Part shown: positions 25,774 through 36,340 of the stretch, in pieces
Numbering within the stretch: the stretch's first letter is position 1
Layout: every line of letters begins with the position of its first letter
Source: Taenia hydatigena
Taxonomy: Eukaryota > Platyhelminthes > Cestoda > Cyclophyllidea > Taeniidae
DNA: 64,000 nt
Reading direction: 5' to 3'
Assembly: GCA_036345935.2 (NCBI GenBank)
Contig: JADWOT020000002.1
Location: 17,248,723 to 17,312,722 of the forward strand
Notes under the pieces: generated by a model
The model's input: the letters and a program-made list of their open reading frames with translations, nothing else
What the model was told of the DNA's origin: nothing
Database searches by the model: none
Translations under genes and position numbers: made by a program

Positions 25774-28302
25774 GTGCATTAGCGAGCAGCTCACACAGGT
25801 GCTACTCGAAACAAGTCAGTAGCATCTTTACGTCAGTTCACTCTTATGGCAGTAGCTTTTCCTCTAAAATCGCGTAGCAAATCGGCTCTTGTACATCTAG
25901 TACATCAGTCTAGACAAAGGTCTTCTCCATGTTAAAATGCACTGAATAGAACAACATTATGGCCAAGCAAGGCTAACGATGTGGCATTTAATCACGAAGG
26001 ATTAACACGTGACCATGTACTTCACAGATCGCGAAAATGACATCTATCAATACTATCAGTAAAATGGTTGAATAGCTGCGGCGACTAGAGCGAAGTGGAG
26101 CGAAATTGGGCTGCACGCCAAAAAATACGATTTTGGAAGCTGTCAGTGGCACTTCACTGAAAGTTTTGTGACTGCCATTTATCAATTGCAGAGCTGTTGG
26201 TGTGACTCACCTCGGTGCAAAGCTAATACACTTAAATGTTAGCACTCGGACTCTTTGCTTAGGCTTCTGTATGAACTCGTGCATCACTTACTAAAGGCGG
26301 CTGAATGACACCGAGCAAATTAATCGCTTAAGAGATTGCGTTTTGGTTTTTCGTTAGTGTGAATAGTCGTACTGGATGTTGTAGGTTTTGGCCAATGGCT
26401 AGTGGTCCATTGAGGTCACATTTTGTGTGGGTTGAATGAGTCTACTCAACAGAAGTCGCTCTCCAATAACAGTTCCAAACCCTTCTTCAAGACGTGTTTA
26501 GGTGTTGATAATGACGAAGTATCTTCTTAAATCGCGACCGACAATGTAGGAAACAGATGTCCTGAAGCACACAGCGGGCATCGGGGAAGCTAGACCGACC
26601 CGGGAGGCATTCAGGCCCATGTTGTCCCCTTTGTAGGAGGGAAATGGAAGCGTCAGATCAAAGAAGTGATGAGATATGGAGTCATAAATCCATTAAAGTT
26701 AACATGGCTCTCCCGACTGCTTCAGTTTTAACAACGATTCTACAAGTCACTGGAGTGGTTTTTGATGGTAGAAGTAGATCCCAGGCCTTCTATAAGGGAC
26801 CATCACTAATTTTCTCATCCTTTAGAATTCAGTTGGTTTTTAGCTGCCATAATAATGGGATAAAACATGCATTCGAGAGGAAGAGAAGGGCCGCTTGGGG
26901 TCACTGATATGGTTGCAAGGCCGTATAAGTGCTAGTGGTTCCGAAACAGAGAGTTGAAATCTGATCGAAATATTGCTACATTTGGCTGGTGCAGAAGATC
27001 CCAGCAAGTTCATGCATTCCTCGAATAACAACTACCATTAATGTTTTTACCTCTATAAATATTAGTTACAATGTCTACTTGATGAGGTTATAGAAAGCTA
27101 GTTATGTTTTACGACCCAGCGTCAATGTTCCTCTTTGCTTAATCTCTTCTATGGACTTCGGAGTTGATTACGAGGGAGACATGGATGGAAGCACTAGTGA
27201 CCTCAGGACATTGATGTAAGTGTGCCAATGGTTAAACATACCTCACGCATCCGCTGGCACGTAAGGGTGGGACAAAGTTTGATATGGTGATCTTACAAAG
27301 TAACCCTTTGTCAACTTGCATTTTTGCAACTCAATTTGATCTTAAATATAAAGATAGCACGCTGGAAGGTGTCTTCTTGAACTGGATGCCGAAAAATCGT
27401 TCATCAGTCAAGATTATACCAGCATTATCTGTTTGTTTTTGAAACACAAAGTAAAATTGAATCATTTCAATTGAAAAACTGTAATGTGTGCTGTTCTAAT
27501 AAAGCTAGCGCCAAGGGGTAAGAATTACACACAGAAACTTAGACGTTATTCCACTGGTAAATGCCACCAGTACATGAGATATCACTTGGAGAAGTTGCAT
27601 ACCTCTACCTCGATAACTGCCTCTAAGTGCACCGATATTTGGCTCACGTCATCCTCTCGCTTTTTAGACGGCCACAACACTACTCTGACAGTTAGATGAC
27701 ATCAGCTAAAAGGCGCGCATCACCAGTAAGCGCAGCTACTTATCATCCGGATGACTTTTACCACTACGATCACCTTAGAGAAGCTATGTGCCCATGAGTT
27801 TGCGCAACAATGGACTTAGCGATCGTAGACTTGGAATGGTTTTAGAAGCGTTGACAATTTGAAAGCAAAGGCGAATGAAAAATAGTGTCAACATAAAATG
27901 TTTCACGAATTTATGAGAGAAATGAATTCCTGATGCCTTTGTCTTTAATTAACTAAGGCATTGACTGCTAATGAAGAGGATGAATAAGTCACGCGAATCT
28001 GCTGGGCGCATTTGGAGGTAGATTGTGAACCAGCTTGTCCATTTCTCTGGGTCGACAAAGAGTTAGCTTGCTTAATACAAGAAGATGGACAATTCAAAGC
28101 AAACATTTACATATATTTCATAGAAAACCACATGGGGACATTTGAGGTGGGTGAATAGGGAGAGGGAGATAAAAAAGTTCGCATTAGCGAAGTTTGATTA
28201 AACCATGATTAAAGTGAATAATGCCACATAGAGGCACATTTAATCGTTAGTTTTCATAACTTAGGTCTCTACCACGGGTACATACAATGAACGCCTTTAT
28301 GT

Positions 28303-28905
28303 AAGCATCGCAAACATCTCCGCAGCAAACACTCTTGGATGACTCACGACCACAGGTAGTGTCACCTCGGGAGCAGTTTCAAAAGGCCGTTTCCAATCCT
28401 TTTGTTAAGGTCGCCAGGGATCGTCCCAATTACAGCATGTGCTCTTCTCCCATCATATCAAGGCTTGCCATTAAGAAGCGAGGATTATTTGGCATTGCAA
28501 TCGTTTTTCGCAGCCACCACTACACTTTATGAGTCTTCGCTGAAGCCGAAGGTGGGTTCGCTGAGAGAGCAGAGTGCGTACTACCCAAGCGCAGAAGCTC
28601 CGGAGACCATCAGCAAGGCCTGCAGTCAATTCTGGCTAGTTTAAGCACAAAAGCGCAGATATCAGTGCCCGTGTAAATAAGTCGAGGAGTTGGAGGGCAA
28701 ATCCAAGTGTCACATTTAATCACAGTTAAAGCACACAATTGAGTATCAGTAGCACAGGCTTACTCACTACTTGTTCGGTGCAGCCAATCCCTCGGTTCCT
28801 TCAAGGTCACCTGAGGCCCCTCGACGAGCGCCACGTTTGCATTCACTCACTCATTCGCACGCACATCACGTGTTAAACGCAAACAACACTGTCGCGCTAA
28901 TACGA
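28303..28905 (+). repeat. Inverted repeat, left arm
   Basis: The reverse complement of 29331-29722 matches this stretch in two blocks. 28303-28460 shares the TAGTGTCACCTC and CCAATCCTT motifs. About 28690-28905 shares TCACATTTAATCAC and GGTTCCTTCAAGGT, ending at GCGCTAATAC. A segment of about 230 bases (28460-28690) is present only in this arm. Identity is roughly 75-80 percent by eye, and the arms are separated by about 425 bases. Confidence 0.7.
28338..28478 (+). pseudogene. Exon-like frame in left arm of inverted repeat
   Basis: The frame reads SRPQVVSPREQFQKAVSNPF then VKVARDRPNYSMC ... LAIKK. The opposite arm encodes a related frame on the other strand (29553-29693), with the same phase and similar residues (SRP-VVSP, KA-SNP-VKV, PN-SMC, A-KK). 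Beyond this point a different open frame (to about 28641) continues with YLALQSFFAATTTLY. No protein family is recognised; the Ser/Pro/Lys content suggests a disordered segment. Its decayed or active status is unknown. Confidence 0.3.
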
Positions 28906-29330
28906 CACAATACCTTAGCGACAAATGGAGACGGTGGTGTATTCGGATGATAAGACAGAATTAATTCTCATTCACAGATTCGACGACTTCCGTGAACAGG
29001 GCAAGCTTATTGACCTACGAATTACTGCGAGATGACTAACATAAGTTTTATGCTCCAACTTCTGGGCAAAGGATGAAAATTTTGTCTAAAGGCACTGACC
29101 ACTAAACAGGATAGAACGGCAACAGAGTGGAAATAGTTTTCAACAGAGTACGTGCATGTCACTTCCTTCATTAACCCGCTTTCGGTATTGCTGAGGCTGT
29201 CATCAACTATGTCTATACAGGTTGACTTACAATGTCTGCAGGAAATGCCACCCGATTGTATCTACTGGCACATAATCTCGTGTCCGGGAGAATCGTCTCT
29301 TGGTGTGTGGATTTTCTAAGACCGAGGTGT

Positions 29331-29722
29331 TGTATTAGCGCAGCAAAATGTCGTTTGCGTCTAGCACGAGATGTGTGTATGAATGAATGAATGTAAACGT
29401 GTCGTGCGCCAGAAGGCATCAGGTAACCTTGAAGGAACCGAGAGATTGGCTGCAATGCACAAGTGGTGAGTAAGCCTGTGCCAACTGATATTCAATTGTG
29501 TGCTTTAACCGTGATTAAATGTGACGCTTGGATTAGAGAACCTAAATGATCCTTACTTCTTAACAGCAAATTTCGGCGTGACGGAAGAAGGGCACATGCT
29601 GTGGTTGGGATGATCCATGACGACCTTAACAGAAGGATTGGAGATGGCCTTTGGAATCTTCTCCTGAGGTGACACTACCCGCGGTCGTGATTTATCTGAA
29701 AATGCCTGCTGCAGAGCGATGT
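29331..29722 (-). repeat. Inverted repeat, right arm
   Basis: This is the reverse-oriented partner of 28303-28905. It lacks the roughly 230-base segment found in the left arm. The arms could have arisen by inverted duplication of a gene fragment or be the ends of a foldback-type element. No terminal inverted repeat with a target-site duplication was seen, so a transposon is not claimed. Confidence 0.7.
29553..29693 (-). pseudogene. Exon-like frame in right arm of inverted repeat
   Basis: Minus-strand frame reading KSRPRVVSPQEKIPKAISNP then SVKVVMDHPNHSMC ... FAVKK followed directly by TAA. It parallels the left-arm frame with conserved phase. The shared residues are better preserved than expected for random non-coding DNA at this divergence, but this was judged by eye only. 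Confidence 0.3.
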
Positions 29723-31609
29723 TTATCTGGGGAACCCGTGATACCGACTCAAATATGTAAATTAAGGCCCAAAAGTGTCCTCATGGTGAGCCACCTTTAT
29801 TAGTCACGACTTAACTAACTTCCTCTCTTATTCATCCACCTCAAAAGTTTTTCTAGCGGTTTCTTCGGCTGTTTTCCAAACCGGAGAAATAAACTTGTTG
29901 GCATTAACTCAGCCTACAAAACCATTCTGACATTTTGATTGATTTATTCATGATCTTCACCAGCTCTTAATGCTTTATTTACTTGGAGCATCATCAGTCC
30001 ATCAGTCCAGACTGACACTGTTTTTTTCCAAACTCCTAATGCACGACTGCACTAGTTAGGGCATTGCAATCAACCTGGTGATGCTTTTCAAAACACCTCA
30101 AGTCTGCAAACGCTCAGTTCACTTTTGTGCAAAGTCATGGGTACGCAAATTCTCAAAAGTGGCTACTGTGCTGATAGCCATCTAGCTGAGAAGAGAGTGT
30201 GCTAATTTACAAATCATCCACACACAGTGCGCATCCCGAGGGTGAGGGAGATGTTGAAATGTGAGGAAATGCTTTGTGCATGCCAGGGATGCGACGGCTT
30301 AGCATCTCGTGCCTGTCCAATGGCTTGGCGTTGCTTTGTATCGCTTCATAGTGGTAAAATTTTGCTTCACAAGGTGAGGACGGCGACGATCTTGACACCA
30401 TCATAGTACCACGTTGGTGGGTCGCGATGGAAAGGGAAATGTAGTTAGTAATCGTATGAGACGCTTATCTGGTCAGTTCGGCATTTAAATTCGAATAAAT
30501 CTTCACTTCAAGCATCCATGCCACGACTACAAGAAAATCAACCACTTTACGCGTTTCTCATGCTACGTCTTGCAGAAATTTTGCATCGGAATGTACCACA
30601 TCGGTTTTTATAAATGAACAAATATAAGGACAAAAAAGGTCTTTCAACTCAACCTAGCAATGAGATCATGAAGTGTATGCAGCACCCACCCATGTCGTGC
30701 GCAATCCTTCATAGATTTCCCTCCAAGATAGTTTTACAAAATCAGAGCAAAGTCAGTCGATTTGTCTGCCGACACTTACTTTAAAAATGGATTATGATCA
30801 GATTCTCTGAGACCAACCACCCCACAAGTCCACATGGGTTGAATGGCATTGGCAACTATGCTGTTCGCATCTAGAAATGGGAATGTTGTTATTACTAGGA
30901 GCATCCAAAGCAGACTTTTCGCATACGTGAATTAATGACTTCGTTTAAGGCACGATTCGGCGCAGCCAGCAATGAGAAGTAAGGAATGTAGATGTACGTG
31001 ACGTTAGCATTGAATGCACTAGGGACTCACCGAGCAAGATTTCCATGAGACCGCATTACTCTGCCTTTAAATAGGAGAGGACTTTTAATACATTTGCGAC
31101 ATACACTGAATGCCTCCTAGTTCGCTCCGGCAACTCTACCGTTAATGCCAGCTGAGACGTCATGTTAAATGAAGTTGCATTCAATTTGCAATTCTACACC
31201 GTCACCTACCGTAGATAAGACCACGTTCACGGATTACTTTGTGTCTGTCAGAGATGCGTGTTTTTTGCCCGACTCACAGCACTATTCTCATTTCTCTTTC
31301 GCTAGTTGTTACCTAATAATTTACAGTAGGTGTACTGAATCAGTAAAGGTTTTGTGAAAAGGTTCGAGAAGACCAGCAAATGCATATGAAACCTACTTTT
31401 CGCTACCGATGTCGGTCCTACAAAGTGGCTTTGTCCTGTAACCATTGATTGAAGGTTAGTTAATTTAATCTTTAGTTTCGGGTAGCAAAAGCATCAGTGT
31501 TCAAGTGGTTTTCTTTGAGTAGATGTAAGAAGTATGTATCACAACAATGTAATTGTCCTTCTAACCGCAACCGCCAGTTTATAGCAGCGGCTGTGCCGGA
31601 AAAGTATGG
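29723..31609. other. No feature identified
   Basis: Only short frames without recognisable features on either strand. Confidence 0.4.
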
Positions 31610-32700
31610 CACATTAGCCATTTCCACAACGCTCGTACATTAAAATCTTGCCTTAAGCAGAATATAATGGCCACTGCGAAGTGTACGCATTGACGGTATC
31701 GAATGTAGAACAAATAGTATTTCGGAGCAGTCGCGGTCGGTGCTTGTGGCCGCCGACAAGCCTGAGGGGAATGGCGATAACAGATGCCATCTTAAGGAAA
31801 GACATTGCAAGCGAATTTTCACTCTACGGGCACAAAATCCGCCTGTTGTTACTTGTGGGGACAAGAACCACGTCCAATGGAGAGACTGGTGAGTAGCAGA
31901 CGGAAACAAATTGCAAGTGGACGGGGAAACATGATGAAGCCTTCTAGTGGCTAAGGCAACAGCTCTTATCCACCCGATTCTCACACAGAATTTACCCGAA
32001 GAGCTAACCAAAACTGTCTATTAATTTAGGAGCAGTTGTTTCGAAATATTGTTTTATTGTTTTGCTGGCGTTATGAGCAACGCATTTGCTAATTCAATGT
32101 CTTGATGAAGCATTTCGACAAGTTAAATGGCAATCGTCGCATTGTATTGTAAAAGCGATACATTAGAGAAGCAGCTTTCTGAATCAAGCTATAAGTTGGT
32201 TAGTATATTATCAGAATACACTAGGAAGTTCAAATGTGCTTCTTAGGAGATCAGGATGCAATATTTTGCCTAATGGAAGTCGTTAAAATCTCGGCCTTTT
32301 GACATAATTATCATGGTTATTACGATGTTTCTATTTGCGGAAAGCGGTAGTAAGTTTCATACCAAATTTTGTCATTCGGTCCACATGCAGTTAATCTCAG
32401 TGCATGGTTGGAATGTGAGTAAGTGACTGCCTACTCGTAGAGATGATTCATTACATAAGCGAAAACCAAATGAGCTGTGAAACCTAGAAAGTTATCTCGA
32501 TAATTATGCAAAAGAGGTTTCGCTTAGGGGCTATGAGACGTTTAATGAGCACTTGATTTGTCCTACAAACAAATGGTGCATTCCATGCGCATCATGCAAT
32601 GGCAAGCGTAGGTGACTGAAAGCCGACCCTTTAGTAACACCAATAAGACAGGTGCAAATCTTTTGAACCCCTCCATCGGCTGTGGGCGAACAAGCGGTGT
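31610..32700 (+). repeat. Old segmental duplication, copy B proximal part (matches 14490-15575)
   Basis: Same order and orientation as 14490-15575. It lies about 1.4 kb upstream of the CAP gene, and the matching piece in copy A lies upstream of the CAP remnant, so both belong to one ancestral block. After 32700 the two copies are unrelated. Confidence 0.75.
31680..31892 (+). pseudogene. Unidentified frame conserved between duplicated copies (copy B)
   Basis: The frame reads SVRIDGIECRTNS ... SVLVAADKPEGNGDNRCH ... ERHCKRIFTLRAQN ... VTCGDKNHVQWRDW and ends at TGA. The TGA lies inside a GTGAGT donor-like site, as expected for an exon read into its intron. It pairs with 14561-14737. About seven extra codons (PEGNGDN region) are in phase. 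No acceptor or upstream exon was confirmed and no family is recognised. Confidence 0.3.
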
Positions 32701-33785
32701 GTGATCAAAAGAGATAATTGCATTCAATCTATCAGTAGGAACTAAAGAAATTACTCTTTGAAGTGGCATCGACGACATTAGCTTAAATGACAGCGTTGGA
32801 CAGTCTTTAAGGGCATGTTGAACAAAAATTGAAAGACCAAGGGCAAAAGCCGTCAATCCTTTCATCTTGCAGGCCGATACCTGCATTGATAGCACATTCA
32901 GCGGTGTCAAATGCTAATGGCACATCAAAAAACACTGACAGAAGTTAAGTATTTGTGAAGTAAATGAGAAAAATGCTTATTGCGGGTGCTTTTATCTTTG
33001 GGGAAATGAATGTGTTTTGAATCGGTTGGGAACCATTATCCGTGTGACTGACTCCCCGCTCGTTTCAAAAATCGTGCTTATCTTCCGTCCATTTTTCGTT
33101 TGTGGAGACCTACATTAACTAAAATAGGTAGAGAACAAGAAGATTATTACAGTTATCATTGACCGATCTTGTCCACAGCCTAGGCATGAGGTTTGTGAGC
33201 ACACACCTTAGCTTCCACTTCAGACCCGTAATGAAGGGAGCCTTAATGAGGTCATCGTTATAATCGCAACTTCCCTCCATCGCTTACAAACTACTCTAAC
33301 ATAAAATTGGTTTGCATACATTCGTGTAAACAACGTGTAAACATCTTTCGCCCAAGTAACTATCATCCCTGTATAAATTACACCTCCACATGGCAGACCA
33401 TAAGTTCGACTGAATGTAGTCATCTCGCATTTCTGGTGGTTTGCGTAGTTGTTACGTATGCAGCATATCCTACCAAAATCCCCTTCTCTGCCACGCACAC
33501 ACAACCCATCTCGAACTAACCATTTCCTAATTTAATAGCAGTGAGACAAATGAGGGACATTAACTATCAACAACGCAGTGAGCAACTCGCAATCTCTCTT
33601 AACTAATGTCAGAGTGTTGCCTATGAAAGACGGGGTAGGAGAGACTATTGTACATTCTGTGGCATGGAAACGTGCAACAGTGATTATGGAGGGTAAGGCG
33701 ATGACAAAGTGTAAAACTTGAAAGAGCGAGGCAGGGCATGATTTTTGTCACCGTCATCTTTGCATGAAGGCGGTAGTGCTCGCAC
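32701..33785. other. No feature identified
   Basis: Short frames only. The minus-strand frame at 33220-33504 has no domain signature. Confidence 0.4.
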
Positions 33786-33817
33786 AACCTCAAGATTTTG
33801 CGATTTGATCGTCTGTT

Positions 33818-33900
33818 TCGAAGTGGTCTAGTGGATAAGACCTGCGAGAAAGTCGCTAGACACGACTGCTGTGCCTACGGATCACGTTGTCAAGCCGTGT
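33818..33900 (+). other. tRNA-like D-arm/A-box sequence, possible SINE head
   Basis: GGTCTAGTGGATAAGACC (33825-33842) folds as a tRNA D-arm (GGTC/GACC) and contains an A-box-like TGGTCTAGTGG. GTCG-CTAGACA-CGAC follows and can form a stem with a seven-base loop. No proper B-box (GGTTCGANTCC) or acceptor stem was found, so this is not a functional tRNA. It may be the head of a tRNA-derived SINE. The second unit carries the same sequence right after the gap. Confidence 0.25.
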
Positions 33901-34055
33901 CTGCTATTGCATTGGAAACGTGAAATGAGGGCAAGTCTAGTCAGCAGGTCTGCAATTCAAAGTCGCCTTGACCTGAACCATGAGTGATGGGATTCCCTCA
34001 ACCAATGTGGTACCATAGTCTGTTTTATCACGTCATGTCATGCCACATTATAGCA

Positions 34056-34063
34056 TATAAATA
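34056..34063 (+). promoter_or_regulatory. TATA box of the CAP gene (copy 1)
   Basis: TATAAATA lies 45 bases upstream of the chosen ATG, so transcription would start near 34087 and leave a leader of only about 14 bases. It is the only good TATA element in the preceding 250 bases. Confidence 0.6.
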
Positions 34064-34100
34064 GGTGAGACTATCTCGCCCTCCTAGTCTCTTTGCCACG

Positions 34101-34692
34101 ATGATATACACACGGAATGGTGAGTTGTTAATTACTTAGTATTTCTCACCATCATCATTCTCGACTGTTGCTCTGCACACTTTTTGCTGTGTCAGGTCTC
34201 TTTGTGAAGCTGTTCTTCAGCCTGATCACTGTCATCGCCATGGTGATGTGCAAGCCACCTACAAAAGCGGAACGAAAACAACTTCTTCAAGCTCATTGGG
34301 AAGTTCGCGAATATGTGCAACCTACTGCCAGCAATATGCGACTAATGGTAAGTTCCTTCCCAACAGCTTCGTGGTTGACTTGATATGTGTTGACACTATG
34401 ATCTCTTTCACGTAAAATTGGTCTTGGCGACGACCCATGGCGCTTGTTTTCATTTGTCTAGAAGTATTCCGAAGAATTGGAGCATCTGGCATATACTTGG
34501 GTCAAGCAGTGCAGCTTCAAACCTCCCTTCTCTTTGGCGTACCGTGGAGTTAAACAAAATATTGTCGTTATCAGTAGGATTAGGCCACCTATTACTGAAG
34601 GCGTGTGTGCCTGGAATAAAGAAGGCAAACAATACAATTATTATTACAACAATTGCACAGGGGTTTGTAGTCACTATACGCAGGTGAGAAAA

Positions 34693-34729
<37 letters not shown>

Positions 34730-35292
34730 TCATTCATGTTATGCAGTGTGGATGCAGTCCCATCCACACAGCCACTCGCTCCTCATTACTGAGTGTCTAT
34801 TTGAAAGGTTGTGTGGATAGAAGAAGTGTAAAAGAGCGGATTCATGTGCATGATGGTGTGATATTGGATGGTTTAGTACGAGATAGTACGTCTTATCATG
34901 CCTTCTTTCCTTCCCCATGAACAGCTGGTTTGGGCAACCACAAGTGAGGTGGGCTGTGCAATGCAGCAATGTAATGACATTATACCTGGTTTACAGAATC
35001 CACAATATTTGATTGCGTGTGATTACAGGCCTGGGTAAGTTTATTTTCTTTTGATGATGTGACTGTTGCGAAGCCTGTCGATACACTGCTATGTGCTCAC
35101 TCCTTTAGAGGGAACCACGGAGGACAGCGGCCGTATGAGGCTGGACCCAGCTGCAGTGATTGCCCTGGAAGATATACTTGTATCGGCAACCAATGCGTCA
35201 AAAAGCGAAGAGACCGTCTACTTCACCCGACACTTACATCGAAGAATCACAGAAAGGTAACTGTGCCAGCCTGTGTAGTTTATAAGGACTAG
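34101..35292 (+). CDS. Secreted CAP-domain (SCP/TAPS, venom allergen-like) protein, 228 aa, five exons
   Basis: Exons: 34101-34119, 34196-34347, 34462-34683, 34925-35034, 35109-35292. All junctions are GT-AG and in phase (687 bases including stop). Residues 1-25 (MIYTRNGLFVKLFFSLITVI then AMVMC) form a signal peptide. The mature part starts KPPTKAERKQLLQAHWEVRE, the usual opening helix of flatworm CAP proteins, with VQPTASNM after it. The CAP1 signature is intact at the exon 3/4 join (SHYTQ-LVWATT, His128, Trp134) and CAP2 reads YLIACDYRPGGN (159-170). In the place of the family's GEN-I motif the sequence is KQNIVV, so one of the four conserved cavity residues (Glu) appears to be Gln. A Cys-rich tail follows (SCSDC, TCIGNQC), then a basic end. 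CAP proteins are secreted and many parasite members sit at the host interface; the exact role here is unknown. Confidence 0.93.
34694..34727 (+). repeat. (TG)17 microsatellite in CAP intron 3
   Basis: 34 bases of TG dinucleotide starting 10 bases after the exon 3 donor. The second copy has 14 units, making it a length marker between the copies. Confidence 0.97.
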
Positions 35293-36340
35293 CCTTCCAC
35301 CGTCTGTACTGGTTGTAGTTAAAATTATGTACAACAAATCAAACGGCATCCCTCAAAACACTCCAACCACCCTTCTCCACCTTTCCACCTTTTAAGCTTT
35401 TCTACTTCTCGGGTATGTTTTTTTTCACTTTCTACCCTTTCTTCGGCAGAATAAATGCATACAAACACACACGTTGATGAATGTTGCTAAAAGGCGATAG
35501 TGTGTGCGGCGTGTGGTGGAAAGGGCACATTGCAGGACGTAAAGTTGGGAGTAGAGCGAAGGAGGTGATGAGAAGGTGAGGGTCTTGGGGATAGTGATGT
35601 GCGAGGTGGAGATGAAGGAGATGTTTGCTCCAAGAACAGAAGTGCACGAGCTGTAAAGACAGTTCGAACGTTAAAATTCGCTGCCATAATGTAGATTGAA
35701 TTAGGAGCACATCGCAAATACGCCTAATGTTCGAAAAATATCCGCTATGGGGAGCAGAGATTTGCTCAACAGATGAGTCGGCAGAGTGCAATCAATGGAA
35801 TTTCGTTGCTTTTGCGTTCGTAGATGAATTACATCCCATGCACTATTGCGTTTGGAATGTTGACAGAAAGTAAAGCTTATCGTACCTTGAAAATGCCTAT
35901 GTAGTGGACTATTGGGACCTGTGGTTCGACACAGGCGGCTGTTTAAGCAAAAGTATTTTCTGTCAGTTTTCGCCTTACCCAACTTTACATCGAGTGGGTT
36001 GTCAAGACTTATGTGAACACGTATTGCCGATGAAGTACTAAATGAAAGGATGTGACATGTCTACGTGTCTGAGTGACGATGCTACATGTTTAGCAAGGGG
36101 GTCGAGTCCGCAATCTTAAATGCTTAATTTCACTAAGATCTGTTCAATATAATTTGACCACGAATGCATCATTTTTATCTAGCTTGGTGTGTTGATGTTA
36201 TGCAAAAAGAGTGGACGGATGGCTACATGGATGGCCAGTTGTAATGTGCATGTAGGAACACGAGAATGTCCAAAAAATTGTAGACATTCTTTAAGCGTCA
36301 AGTCGATGCACATGCTTGCAATTAGTTTCGACGTTGATAA
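34935..36340 (+). repeat. Old segmental duplication, copy B distal part (matches 16665-18020)
   Basis: Covers CAP exons 4-5 and about 1 kb of 3' flank. Similarity to the 16.7-18.0 kb copy is roughly 75-80 percent by eye. The open frames in the 3' flank, including the 150-codon frame at 36189-36641, are not conserved in the older copy, which argues against their being genes. Confidence 0.75.
35450..35455 (+). promoter_or_regulatory. Polyadenylation signal AATAAA of the CAP gene (copy 1)
   Basis: AATAAA 158 bases after the stop codon. It is conserved in the second unit (44646) and in the older copy (17156). Confidence 0.55.

Larger units (their letters stand above)
18030..28300. other. Gene-poor sequence, nothing firmly identified
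   Basis: About 10 kb with no recognised gene. A purine-rich run (GAAGAAGAAGAGGAAGAGAA) lies at about 18816-18850. Two weak coding-like items at 21545 and 25412 are listed separately. No transposon-encoded proteins, tRNA or rRNA were seen. Confidence 0.4.

Noticed and set aside
33825..33900. Functional tRNA gene
   Set aside because: D-arm and a loop resemble a tRNA, but there is no B-box, T-arm or acceptor stem pairing.
35432..35982. Minus-strand frames of 76-119 codons, identical in both units
   Set aside because: They overlap the 3' flank and polyadenylation region of the CAP gene and have no recognisable features.
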